Source: Ananas comosus
Taxonomy: Eukaryota > Streptophyta > Magnoliopsida > Poales > Bromeliaceae
Assembly (NCBI RefSeq): GCF_001540865.1
Contig: NC_033629.1
Location: 8,468,822 to 8,532,821, forward strand
Direction: 5' to 3'
Length of the DNA stretch: 64,000 nt
A program made the position numbers and the translations under genes. Below are positions 1 to 51,154 of the stretch, one piece after another. The number at the start of each line of letters is the position of its first letter. Position 1 is the stretch's first letter. The notes beneath the pieces are model-generated. The model did no database searches and was not told where the DNA came from. It saw only the letters and a program-made list of their open reading frames with translations.

Positions 1-83
1 AAAAAAGGACATCGCTCGATCAACGAAACAGAGCAATAAAAGTAAAATAAAAGAAAAGGACATCGCTCGATCAATCGTGGATC
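1..83 (+). other. 5' leader of the NAD-malic enzyme gene
   Basis: Sequence before the first ATG. A block of about 20 bases containing GGACATCGCTCGATCAA occurs twice (near 7-23 and 58-74), separated by an A-rich spacer. No TATA box or transcription start can be assigned because the window begins here. Confidence 0.45.
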
Positions 84-40486
<40,403 letters not shown>

Positions 40487-41133
40487 AGCTATATCAATAT
40501 ACATTGCTACTGTAATCAGAGGTATAGTTTTAGATGACTACCACTCATTTTTCTATGCTGGTTTTAATCTTTGTATTCAATCATTCAATGCCTATAACAT
40601 TATTAGCTAGTACAAATAATTTTTAGGCAGGCAGCTTTTTGGGCTTCTGTCTTTTGTTTCAAGAGCGAGCATGGAACTTTGCATATTTTATTTACCTTAT
40701 AACACATGTTAATTAATTCAATTTAATATAATATGATACTACGGTATAAGTTGTTATGCCAAAATACTGGTATTCTTTGTGATAATGCATAAGTAAAGCA
40801 GTCTAAAATACCTGATATCCCATACCAAACTTGGACTCTACTCGGACCCGATGAAAAATGGATAGTATATGGGTAAAAGAAAAAAAAAAAAACCAATTAA
40901 AGTTTCGGGTATGGGTTTGGATACTTTATATCCATATCTGACTTGGACTCGACCCGACCCTGACCTTTTAATGGATAGGGTCTGGAATAGTTTTCAAATC
41001 CGGATCCAGACCCGGTGAAATACCCAATAGTAAATAAAAAAGATTTGAAGTTGAGGCATCAATTTTCAATAGGACTTATAGATGAGGGGTCTCTGTGTAT
41101 TTTCATCCTAGTGAAACCTAATTACTATGTTTA
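40487..41133. other. 3' flank of NAD-ME1
   Basis: It presumably begins with the 3' untranslated region, but I found no clear poly(A) signal. From about 40800 to 41020 there is a MITE-like piece with repeated ACCCGA and GGGTATGGGT words. A copia LTR begins at 41134. Confidence 0.5.
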
Positions 41134-41388
41134 TGTTAAGTATTGTGTGTTGGCAAGTTTCGTGAATAGAGTCGGAGTCTTGAAGGGTTTGGTGCATATT
41201 GTCAAAGATCGAAGAATTCAAGACTTCGAGAACTGAGAAACATCTCACGGCATGAATCACGATGCTCAAGTAAGGTTTTAATTCATGTTATGGTGATTCA
41301 TATTTAGTTATAGACATTAGAATTATGAATATCTAAGTTTAAAGGATTAGAAGTGGTCCAAGTGATGCAATTCTCAAAACTGCATAGA

Positions 41389-41585
41389 GTACTGGTACTG
41401 CATTGGCTTGGTACCGGTACTGAGCTGGTTCCGGTACTGCATTGGATTGGTACCGGTACTGAGCGTATGGAATTTTCTGTGTCATCTTTTGGTATCGGTA
41501 CCAACTTGATGCAGTACCGGTATGCAGTGTAAAATTTCGAAATCTTTCTAGTCCGACTCTAATTGATTCTAAGGTCTATAAATAA
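41389..41585 (+). promoter_or_regulatory. U3 palindrome cluster and TATA box of copia LTR B
   Basis: Repeated GGTACCGGTACTGAGC and relatives at 41389-41523 lie 255-390 bp into the LTR. CTATAAATAA follows at 41576-41585, a plausible TATA box for the LTR promoter. Confidence 0.6.
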
Positions 41586-42139
41586 GCTATTCGGGTTCTC
41601 TAATTGAAAAAACATCACGAGAATACATGTTTGAGAAACCCTAGAGGCTAGGTTTTCGTTCTAAACCTATTTTCTACAAATTAACCTCTTTTAAATCAAT
41701 TCGAGGTATTGAAAATTGATATCTATATGCTGAATTGATCTACACTTCGCTTAGAGATTCTTCTCTGGCTTTCATCGATACTCTAAGCGAAGGATCACCA
41801 TAATCATGATGTTCTTCATGTACGGCGTCGTGGATTCGGCGTGATCGAAGGCGATTCGAGGATTCGGATCGTGTGTGCGTGGATTCAAGTGGCGTTTGTG
41901 GATTCGGACGTGTGCGTGGCGTTCGTGAATTCGAACGTGAGGGCGTGGACAACCCGGAGGATTGCGCGAGATTCATAGGAGGTTAAGAGAGGTTGAGTCC
42001 GTGGAGTCGGTAATCACCTTGTAACCATTTCTCTTACTGAATTGTTTTTTCACGTGTTGGTCCCGTGGGTTTTTTACTCCGAGTTGGAGTTTCCCTACGT
42101 AAATCTCGGTGTGATTTTTAATTTTCGCATTTAATTTTT

Positions 42140-43739
42140 GGGGGCAATTGCCTATATACCCCTGAAAAGTTTCCGGTTTTCTTATTTACCCCTCTTAGAA
42201 GGCTAATATTGAAAATACCCTTCTTATGTTCCAAGTCTTTCTAATATACCCCTGGAGTTAAGTTCCGTTAGTGAGCTGCTGTTATCTCTGTAAAATTACC
42301 ATTTTGCCCATTCTAATATACCCTTTTACCGTAACTAACTTTTCTTATATACCCTTTATATAGCGAATACTTTTCTTATTTGCCCTTCAAATATCAATTA
42401 ATTAATTAAGCACGTCGGGAGCGAGCAGATGAACGGATGAGATCTATCGCAGCTAAACAAACCTTGGTGGCTGGAGGCATAGTTAGTTAATTCGGATTCG
42501 GCAAAAATTCGGTACGGATAAAATTCAGATAAAATTCGTCTTTTAATTTTTAAATTTGTTGAAAAATACGGCTAAAAATCGGATTCGGCAATTATTCGGA
42601 TACGTGATTTTTACGGGTATTATGCGTTCACCAATTAAAAATTCGAGATAAAAAATTCGACTATATAATAAATATATAATAATTAATATACTATATATAT
42701 TATTATTATAATATATATATATATATTAAATATATATATTTAAAATTATAATAAATATATATTAATAATATATAAGAGTTATATATTTAAAAATATTAAT
42801 AAACTTAGATTTGTGCAGATCAGAAGACTAATTTATTCTAATTAATCTCAGATAATTAACTATTCCACCCTAATTAACTCTCCCAATTAACTCTTCCACC
42901 ATAATTAACTCTCTCAATTAACTTTCCCAATTAACTCTCCTAATTGACCCTCGTACAGCACCTCTCCTCGTCCCCTTCCTTCGGCACCGACAGCACCCAC
43001 CTCGACCGCCGTCGCCACTCCAAACCTCGAGGGTGGCGACCTATGAGGCAATATTGGTGATCGGAGCTGTTGTTCCTGACAGAGGCAGAGACGAAGAACG
43101 GGTTTCTCAGCAACGAAGAAGGCGTCCACGGCGATGGTGTCGAGGTGGAAGGCACGATGATGCTACCGGTGGTGAGGGAGACGATGTCGACCCGCCGACC
43201 ACAGCAATGTCGAATGTGATGAGAAGGAGGAGGAGGACGACGAGATCTGCACAAATCGCTGCAGCCCTCTTGCTCCCGGCGCCGGCCAAGGCCGCGGAGG
43301 AGGAGGAGGAGGACGACGATAGCGGCGACTTGCGGGCCATTTTTTTTGTGCGAATGAGGCGAGGCTTCTTGGGGGCGAAGGTGGAGGCGGAGGAGCTGGC
43401 GCCGAGGTTGGCGGTGGTGGTGAGCTGCTGGCGCTCGCGGCGGCGGGCGGCGGGCGGCGGGGACCCAAGTTGGGAGAGAGAGAGGATAAGTTGGGAGAGA
43501 AAGAGAGGATAATTTAAGGAAATAGTTTAATAAGGTAGGGGCAAAATAGGTATTTTAATTAGGTTTTAACTCTGGTACACATTTAACCCATGTTTAACTC
43601 GAGTTAAACTAACAAGGGATAACTGCGGGGGTATTTTGGAATAACGGTGGAACATATGAGGGGCATTTTAGAAAGAAAAGAAAAGTAGGGGTAGATCGGA
43701 TATTTCCAGACGCATGAGGGGTATATAGGCAATTATCCC
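42140..43739. mobile_element. Non-autonomous DNA transposon with GC-rich internal segment, inside an LTR
   Basis: 1,600 bp. The ends are inverted: GGGGGCAATTGCCTATATAC on the left, and GTATATAGGCAATTATCCC on the right. It is flanked by the 8-bp duplication TAATTTTT (42132-42139 and 43740-43747). Both outer parts are AT-rich. The inner part (about 42950-43520) is strongly GC-rich, with GAGGAGGAGG-type runs and frames on both strands, unlike everything around it. It may be captured host sequence, as in Pack-MULE-like elements. Confidence 0.7.
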
Positions 43740-43848
43740 TAATTTTTATCGCATTGAGATTTGTAGTTTTTGGCCTATACACCTATTCACCCCCTCTAGG
43801 TGTTTGATATTATCTAGATTGATCCTAGGGTTTTCCGTAACTTATAAT

Positions 43849-43860
43849 TGGTATCAGAGC
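43849..43860 (+). other. Primer-binding site of copia element B
   Basis: TGGTATCAGAGC, complementary to initiator-Met tRNA, directly after the LTR. Confidence 0.9.
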
Positions 43861-43885
43861 GGGATCTAAATCTATAGCTATCATA

Positions 43886-44041
43886 ATGGCCGAAGGCGGT
43901 AACATTAATCGACCACCACTCTTCGATGGCACAAATTATGCCTATTGGAAAGTTTGCATGAGAGCTTTTCTAATTGTAATCGATGAGCGGGTGTGGCAAT
44001 CAATCGAATTCGGATGGAAGCATCCCATCCGAATTTATTAA
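43886..44041 (+). pseudogene. Truncated copia gag start
   Basis: A 51-codon frame opening MAEGGNINRPPLFDGTNYAY and going on with WKVCMRAFLIVIDERVWQS, the standard N-terminus of plant copia Gag. It departs from the family after about 40 residues and stops at 44039-44041. No other part of this element follows. Confidence 0.8.
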
Positions 44042-44422
44042 AAAGAAATCAAACCCTAGCCGCTCTCTTTGCCTCTCCGATCCCTCTGATTGGCTGCAAT
44101 TTATTAGAACACAAGTTTTTTTTTTTATAGTGAGAGGTTTATGGTTTGTCCATAAACTGTTTAATAGTCTATGAAAAATATGTGCATACAGGTACTCGTA
44201 CACCATCTAGATGCAACCTGTATCCGACCCGTTTCCAGTCTTAAGCGGGTAGTATACGAGTAGTCACTACTCAAACTTGCTCACATAAACCCGATGGGTA
44301 TATTAGTAACTTAAATACCCAGACCGGACCGGACCCGAAGTTAAATGGGTAGGGTTCTTACCGATTTCTTTTTAGGGTATTGGTACAGTATATCAATTAC
44401 CCAGATTCGATTAGGTCCATGG
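44042..44422. other. Repeat debris after the truncated copia element
   Basis: Contains words such as AGACCGGACCGGACCCG near 44320, similar in style to the piece at 40800-41020. It may be the other half of one element split by copia B. Confidence 0.35.
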
Positions 44423-44790
44423 CAAGGATTAAAGTACCCATCGGCACGGGTCGTATCTACCGTGCCGTATCGTGTCAGCAAGATATCGGCACGATACAGC
44501 CCCCGTGTCGATGGTAAAAAACTCTCTATTCTTGAAATTAGTAAGTAATTTTCTCAATAAAGTTCAAAAGATTTGATAAAATTACGTAATAAATAATTGG
44601 TATATTTTGTTGTTAAAGAAAATAAATATTTCATGCCATTACGTGTCGGCATACATATATTTTTTGTGACGGACACGCATCGGCACAGCTTGGCACGCAT
44701 TGTCCCGTACCGTGCCGATTTGCCTGGCACGGCACGGCATCGGCACGCTTTCGTGCTGGCACGCTTTCTATGGGTACCTTTATGCATAAG
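44423..44790. mobile_element. hAT-like element of the short GTGCC family, right end decayed
   Basis: It starts CAAGGATTAAAGTACCC and has the short-form interior (CTCTATTCTTGAAATTAG, then GTTCAAAAGATTTGATAAAA). The right end lacks the usual CCTTG and no target duplication was found, so it seems truncated or rearranged. Confidence 0.6.
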
Positions 44791-44876
44791 TAGGGGAAGA
44801 GCAAGGTTGTGGTTTCAAGTCTTGGTGGGGAACATGAGGGATTAGGTGTAGAGCGTGAAGCTCATGATGCTGAGAG

Positions 44877-45369
44877 TAGAGATGTCAACGGGTCGATTCG
44901 GGGCGGATTTTCAAAAATCCGAACCCGAACCCGACTCCTAACCCGAGACCCGAATCCGAACCCGAACCCGAACCTGACGGATTTTAAAAATCCATATCCA
45001 AATCTGAACCCGATCAAAAATCCGAAACCCGAACCCGAACCCGAAAATTTGAACCCGAAATAATTATTTCCTTTTCCAATATTTCAAAATATATTATATT
45101 AAATCTAAATTTTTAAAATACAAATTCAAATATAACATCAAATTTTTATATATATATATATATTATATAATATAAAATAAATTCGGGTTCGGGTCGGGTT
45201 CGGGTTTGGGTCGGGTACAGTCAAAATCCATATCCGAATCCATATCCGTCGGGTTTCTATTTTTGATATCCATATCCGAATCCATATCCATTTAGTATCA
45301 GATATATCCGTTTTATTCGGGTTCGGGTTCGAATAAAATTTCGGGTATCCATACCCATTGACATCCCTA
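44877..45369. mobile_element. hAT MITE rich in CCCGAACCCG
   Basis: 493 bp. It starts TAGAGATGTCAACGGG and ends TTGACATCCCTA. Flanks GCTGAGAG (44869-44876) and GATGAGAG (45370-45377) match at 7 of 8. Terminal TAGNGATGTCAA with 8-bp duplications is typical of hAT MITEs. Subterminal repeats CCCGAACCCGAA on the left and GGGTTCGGGT on the right may bind transposase. Confidence 0.8.
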
Positions 45370-45377
45370 GATGAGAG

Positions 45378-47586
45378 AGAGAAGAAATGTTATCATTTGT
45401 TATATTGTATAAAATATATTATAATATGATGTGCAACGTGATATAATGTTATATCTTATGTATTATATCATAATAATATTTCATGCATTTTATCCATACA
45501 TTGCTATAGTAGCATAAATCTGCCTACTTTTTTTCCACTACTTCTCGATATTCCTAAAATACCAATCAAACGCAAGTCTACTTATTCTCTATAACAATAA
45601 TCCTGACTTAGTGTAATTTTGCTCTTATTCTCTCTAGTTCCAGAGCAGTGAGTTATCTTAGGGACAACAAAGATGTCCTTAAAAATATTTTCCTCGACCC
45701 CACACAGAGGTTAAATTCCATAAAAAGCTCCTTGTAGAAGATTGAAGCTCCTTGCAAAAGATAGTGTTAGGGTTGGATGTTCTTCATCCAACTCATTCTT
45801 TCAAACTAGGCCACAATCTATCCTTTTGAAAAAGAAATATATTTGAAGTTGGGAAAAAAAACACTAGTTGATTTGATGTCTTTAGATTAGAAATACTAAC
45901 ACAACGAACATTATCCAACCCCTCGTGCAATCTTTCTATAGGAAGTTCCTTATTAGGATTTGGTTCCTTAAACGTGCCTTAATATATTGACGAGTTGTCC
46001 TCAGATAGCTTTTCTTACCTCTCGTGGTAAAATTATGGAAATACTTTCACAAAAATAAACTATTATTGTGTGTTATATAATAAGAACAATGAAATATGAA
46101 GCTGGTATGAGAAGCAAACAAAGATTTTGGGTGCTGTTGCAACATGATATAAACAATTGATGTATAGATGATTTCTCACTAGGTTTTTTTTGTATGTGAG
46201 GATCATTATTTTGATATCTTTGTAGTTTGAGTTTCTCGTAGCTTTATTAAAGTTCTCTTCAATAATTTCAAAATAAGTTTATAAGATATAAAAGAATCAA
46301 TACAAAACTTTAATATCTTCATCTGAAACTTTTTTTTTCTTATGATGTAATGAGCAACTTAATTGGAAGTTATCACTGAAATGGCATTACTACTAATTGA
46401 TCAAAGATATATGTATTCTCGACTATTTCTCAATTTTCTAATATTCTATTTTTTCCTTGTGCTCCATTGTTACATTATCAATCAGTACCTTATTATTTAA
46501 GGAAAAGGGAAGATATCCCGTCTTCTTCTCGAGCAGAATCAGAAAGCTGAGGATGATACCTTATTATTTTTCTTGGTTGTTTCTTGATAATGAGTTACTG
46601 TAGAGAATGAAATGAATTAGTGAAGGAAAATTATCCCCAAATTGAAAAGGTTTTCCATGCATAATACCTATCGCTCCTTAAAGAAAATATTACTGAAATA
46701 CACTGCTCAAACAAAGCATGATTTTTGGTCACTCAATATGGATGGCATGAAATGAATATAGGATGATAAGAATATCATGATTTTCCAGTGTAATGGCAGA
46801 CACGCCATACGTGTTCCATGTACAAATCTTTGTTTGTTAGAATTTTCATATAAAAGCATCAGTATATTGCTTATCTTAATCTGTTCCTTGTTAACATTTT
46901 CTCAGCTATTCTAGATTTTTTTTTAAAAAAAATTCAAAATAAGTTCATAAATATATGAAAGTAAAACAAAATGTGATAGTTTTGATAGATGAAAACATTA
47001 GCTTGTACGAATGTACAAAATATGCTCGAAATTATCTTTTTTCGACTTTTTGTTTTGCAGATTTTGCATGCAGGTCTCTTGGGAAAAGCTGGCGCATATT
47101 TATGATCCAAGCCATTTGTTGAAGGCAGTTTGAAGGAACATGCACTTAAAAAATAAAAAATAATTCATACGTCTTCATCAACAAAAGTTTCCCTTTTCAT
47201 TTTCATTTTATTTTTCTGTTGTAGAATTAATTTTCAAATTGTTTCTTTTTTTTTTTTTTCCGTGTTGTGCTTACTGCTATATTTTTCTAACCACGAGTTT
47301 TTTGCATCATGCTTTTTTAATCATAAGTGATTGTAAATTTGAAGAAGTCACAAAAAATTATAAGATGCAATGCAATTGCAATGATCTTGTTGTGTGATTT
47401 TTTTTAAAAAAACTTTTTTATTATTTTATTTTATCGTATCTTTTTGATAAAGGTGCAGGCAACCAATACTATGGAAAAACAGGTCATTTCTGGTGCAGAA
47501 ATACAAAGTAGTTCTTCGGTAACATTCGTGGGAAGAATAGATGTGTAGATTCGTTGTACATCTACAGGACAATAATGTTGCACATG
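45378..47586. other. AT-rich intergenic sequence
   Basis: About 2.2 kb without a recognisable gene or repeat boundary, apart from a possible transcribed segment near 47061-47150. Confidence 0.5.
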
Positions 47587-47890
47587 TAGGGATGTCAACA
47601 GGTCGGAATCGGGACGGGTTTTTAAAAATCCGAACCTAAACTTGACTATCAAATCCGAAACCCGAACCCGAATTTGAATCCGATGGATTTTAAAAATTTA
47701 TATCCAAATCCGAATTCGACAAAAAATTCGAAATTTGAACCCGAACCTGAAAACCCGAAGCCGAAGCCAAATCCGAAGTAAATCCGAATCCGACCAAAAA
47801 CCCGAAACCTCATTATAAATTTGAAAACCCGAACCCGAAAATAATTTTTATCAAATTTCGAAACATATTATATAAAAAACTAAAATCAAA
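47587..47890. mobile_element. Partial hAT MITE (TAGGGATGTCAA family)
   Basis: It begins TAGGGATGTCAACAGG and repeats CCCGAACCCGAA-type words, like 44877-45369. No right terminus was found before the MULE-related sequence. Confidence 0.55.
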
Positions 47891-48146
47891 AGATTCCTAA
47901 AAAATTTTAAAAAGTAGTTTCATTGCACAAAAACCCACAAGATATAAAAGAGTAAAGTTAAAAATACTAATTAAGAGAAAACTAAAACGAAAATTTCTTT
48001 TTTTTTATAGCTTCCTCCCTGCTATTGCCCAACAACCTATAAAAATTAAAAGACTAAGCTTAAAAAAAAAAAAAAAAAAGACATATATGAAGAATAAAAA
48101 AAACCCTCGCTAGCCCTTTAAAACGATATGAAATTAGTGTAATAAC

Positions 48147-49568
48147 TCAAGATCTTATTATATACCTTTTTAGGCAACTTAAAAACCACTCCCAACTCGA
48201 GCCATTCTTCCCCTCAAAAATTGCGAATGCTAGCGGAAATAAACTGCCGTTGGCATCGACACCTGTGGCAATTAATGCGTGGCCTCCATATTTTCTATAC
48301 AAATAGGTAGCATCGATACTAAGTAATGGGCGGCAATACTCCCAACCATGAATCGACGGTCCAAAAGCCCAAAAGGTTCGTGAAAACATTCTAGTAGTGC
48401 TCGTCACACTAATAAAATCAATCTTCGTAATAGTTCCAGGATTTGTTGCTTCCAACATGGAGAAGTATCGAGGAAGGTCGCAGTATGATTGCTCCCAACT
48501 ACGGTATATAATTTGTAGTGCTTTATTCTGGGCCCGCCAAGCCTTGCTATATGATATGCTAACGTGTAACTCACTCTGAACTTGCGATTGAATTTCCATA
48601 GGACTCATAGTAAGCCTTGCCTTCAACGTAGGTAGTATAAATTGACATATGAAAGATGATATACAGTTTTGATGTCTTGTATTCAGAATTGGAACCAAAC
48701 ATGTGTGCGGACCTTTATAAGTCGTTATTTTAAAAAATGAACTACCTTTCGGTTGAGAGGCATGTAATCTCCATGGGCAAGAATCGACCACACATCTCAC
48801 AGTATATCTAGTTGTATTTGACTTAACAACTTTAAGCTGCACATTATGTGCAATGTGCCAAGTGTCCAAAGCCCTCACTAGCGATGATTTATCAGAAAAA
48901 GTCCGATTAGCCCATGCTTCATCACATGGAGGACCCTGATCAATATTTTGTTCACTATATGCATCAACAACGCTTTGATTAATTAATTCATTACCCAGGA
49001 GAAACCATTGTCGTTGATCTTCAAATTCCTTGAATTTCACCGGGTCCGGTACATCTTCGTTGTTGACATTTGAGTTTTCAATCCATTCAACACCTTCATC
49101 TCGAATGGCGCATGCGAGTGCATTCAAGCCACCGTCATGATCAGGATCCAAAAAACACGCAACAAAGGATTCCTCGTCGTCACTAGAATCAGCATCAATT
49201 CGCCCTTGATCTTCTTCATCAGTTTCAATAACATACTCCTCATCACTTCCAATTACGTCCTCATTATCAGTTGTAGTCACTTCCCGATTGGTCCATTCAC
49301 GAACACTAGATGATGGACCTTCACTTTGAATAGGAGGGATAGTAGTTCTCACTTCCCAATCTGTCCATTCATGAACACTAGATAATGGACCTTCATTTTG
49401 ATAAAGAGGGATAGTAGTTCTCACTTTCCAATCCGTCCATTCATGAACACTAGATGATGGACCTTCATTTTGATAAGGAGGGATAGTAGTTCTCACTTCC
49501 CAATCCGTCCATTTATGAACACTAGATGATGGACCTTCATTTTGATAAGGAGGGATAGTAGTTCTCAC
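48147..49568 (-). CDS. MULE transposase (MuDR type), C-terminally truncated
   Basis: A 473-codon frame. Residues 1-97 are tandem 24-residue repeats; an acidic stretch (DEEDQGRIDADSSDDEES) follows. Around residues 215-285 is the MuDR N-terminal DNA-binding region: FSDKSSLVRALDTWHIAHN, then a zinc-binding-like pattern C-V-V-D-S-C-P-W-R-L ending in HTC. From about 405 the DDE catalytic domain begins (PLLSIDATYLYRKYGGHALI, holding the first Asp), but the frame ends soon after FLSCLKRY. The second Asp, the Glu and the SWIM zinc finger are missing, so it cannot transpose alone. The last residues sit at a possible splice donor (AAAAG|GTATAT on the - strand), so the lost part could have been another exon. 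I know of no such repeats in standard MuDR proteins. Confidence 0.8.
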   Translation of the reverse strand: MRTTIPPYQNEGPSSSVHKWTDWEVRTTIPPYQNEGPSSSVHEWTDWKVRTTIPLYQNEGPLSSVHEWTDWEVRTTIPPIQSEGPSSSVREWTNREVTTTDNEDVIGSDEEYVIETDEEDQGRIDADSSDDEESFVACFLDPDHDGGLNALACAIRDEGVEWIENSNVNNEDVPDPVKFKEFEDQRQWFLLGNELINQSVVDAYSEQNIDQGPPCDEAWANRTFSDKSSLVRALDTWHIAHNVQLKVVKSNTTRYTVRCVVDSCPWRLHASQPKGSSFFKITTYKGPHTCLVPILNTRHQNCISSFICQFILPTLKARLTMSPMEIQSQVQSELHVSISYSKAWRAQNKALQIIYRSWEQSYCDLPRYFSMLEATNPGTITKIDFISVTSTTRMFSRTFWAFGPSIHGWEYCRPLLSIDATYLYRKYGGHALIATGVDANGSLFPLAFAIFEGKNGSSWEWFLSCLKRYIIRS

Positions 49569-49634
49569 TTCCCAATCCGTCCATTCATGAACACTAGATG
49601 ATAGACCTTCACTTTGATAAGGAGGGATCGTAGA
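49285..49634 (-). repeat. 72-bp coding tandem repeat, nearly five copies
   Basis: Each copy encodes about 24 residues including NEGPSSSVHEWTDWEV. Four are inside the open frame of the MULE transposase and a fifth lies just upstream, where the frame is not open from its start. Confidence 0.85.
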
Positions 49635-49819
49635 CCTGTAAAGATATATAAGATTAACTATTCACATTGGTCAACTTTTAATGTAACTAAATCATACAAT
49701 CACCTACCACTCATTTTGAGCAACCAGCAGAGACGGATCCCCCATAGTAGATGGCAATGATGCACTAACTGGCACACATGGGACTTCAAACTCTTTGTAA
49801 CACTTACAAAACAAAATTA

Positions 49820-50378
49820 TTAATTTCGCGCACCTAAACTAATTGAGGAATCATGAAAAACATTTAGAAAGGTCATTACTTTATACCTTGTTGTACGAAC
49901 TCGGTCGCGATTGACGTAATTTCTTTGATAATTGTTACTACGATGCATTTCCTTATAATTAACGGTATTTGGACGGTCGTGTGTCGTCGACACATATTTC
50001 TCCACGAATACTTTTATACATCCATGGAAGGAAAAAATACTCCTCACGGCAGATAGTTTATTGTCATTTGATACGTTAACTAATTCCCATTCGCCTCCCA
50101 TTGGACATTCACCATGATGCGAAGACGGTCTTCCACTCGATCATAATTAGTAACATTATATATTTCCATCTCAAATGCCCGAAATGAGATATCGCATCGG
50201 ACCACAACCAATTCTTTACGGCCACCAATATATCGTGGTACATTATTGTTCTCGACAAAATTTCCGTCCTAATGGATATAGAAAGGAACACAGTCGGCAG
50301 ATATAGAGTTCTAAAGTAATATAAAAAATGTACAAAAATATTAAACTCAAGACATACCACATTTCTAACATACAACAA
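49820..50378 (-). pseudogene. Upstream part of the MULE transposase gene (frameshifted)
   Basis: The - strand encodes GGRKELVVVRCDISFRAFE and YNVTNYDRVEDRL in one frame (50260-50110), then WELVNVSNDNKLSAVRSI and CIKVFVEKY in another (50101-49960). Together they resemble the PB1-like N-terminus that precedes the DNA-binding region in MuDR-type proteins. A frameshift and stops separate them from each other and from the main frame. Confidence 0.55.
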
Positions 50379-50623
50379 AGGAGAGGGTAAGAGATGGTAT
50401 TACATTTTGCGAACACGGTCGGCGCGACTACTTTGCCAATTAAGAGCTAAGGAGTGACCTGTGACAAAGACACCGAGAATAATCAGTGAGAGATAGAGAG
50501 TGAGAGAAAGAGAGAGAGAGAGAGAGAGGGGGTTTAGATGCCTCTGTGAGGGGGAGGGGGTTGGGTTGGGTTGCACAGTGAGGGCCCTTACAGGGTCACT
50601 GTGGGGGGTTGCCAGTGAGAGGT

Positions 50624-50660
50624 CTCACAGAGGCTTCTCACAGTGAGAAGCCTCTGTGAG
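50624..50660. repeat. Perfect 37-bp palindrome
   Basis: Two 18-base arms (CTCACAGAGGCTTCTCAC and its exact complement) about a central A. A second identical palindrome lies at 50758-50794, and partial ones at about 50690-50733 and 50795-50820. Confidence 0.9.
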
Positions 50661-51129
50661 GGCGCGGGGGGGGGTTGCCAGTCAGAGGCCTCACAGAGGC
50701 TTCTCACTGTTTCTCATAGTGAGAAGCCTCTGTGTGTGGGGGGAGGGAGGGGGAGGCCTCACAGAGGCTTCTCACAGTGAGAAGCCTCTGTGAGCACAGA
50801 GGCTTCTCACAGTGAGAAGCCAAGAGGAGATTGTCTCTCTGCCGCTCGCTCTCTTCTCCGCTCTCTCTCTCTGGCAAACGCGAGCCTGCGCGACATGATT
50901 ACTCCCGTCCTCATCTTGTCCGAGGTGTTTTCGCACCCTCCAATTCTCTGTCTAGCCCTAGAAGGCCCCACCTCATCTCTTCTCCTCTCTTCTGTGTGGC
51001 CCACCTTCGCTGAAGCCGCACCCTGCCGCGCGCCGCTGACCGATCGGAGAACACCGCCCAACCCCTCTAACTTCCATTAACGCTCTCTCTCGCTTCCTCC
51101 ACTCTCACTGTGGCCCCCCCCCTCACAAT

Positions 51130-51154
51130 NNNNNNNNNNNNNNNNNNNNNNNNN
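51130..51154. other. Assembly gap (25 N)
   Basis: Run of N inside the inverted repeat region. The true distance is unknown. Confidence 0.99.

Larger units (their letters stand above)
41134..43846 (+). repeat. 5' LTR of copia element B, interrupted
   Basis: It begins TGTTAAGTATTGTGTG and ends just before the primer-binding site at 43849. Without the 1,600-bp insertion and its 8-bp duplication it is about 1.1 kb, the size of the related LTR at 56838-57932. Shared words include GTTGGCAAGTTTCGTG, CTATAAATAAGC and CACCCCCTCTAGGTGTT. The exact 3' edge is approximate. Confidence 0.8.

Noticed and set aside
43033..43512. 159-codon GC-rich frame, with long frames on the opposite strand
   Set aside because: Arg/Glu-rich low-complexity translation inside a transposon; no domain and no clear gene structure. 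Kept as possible captured sequence, not as a gene.
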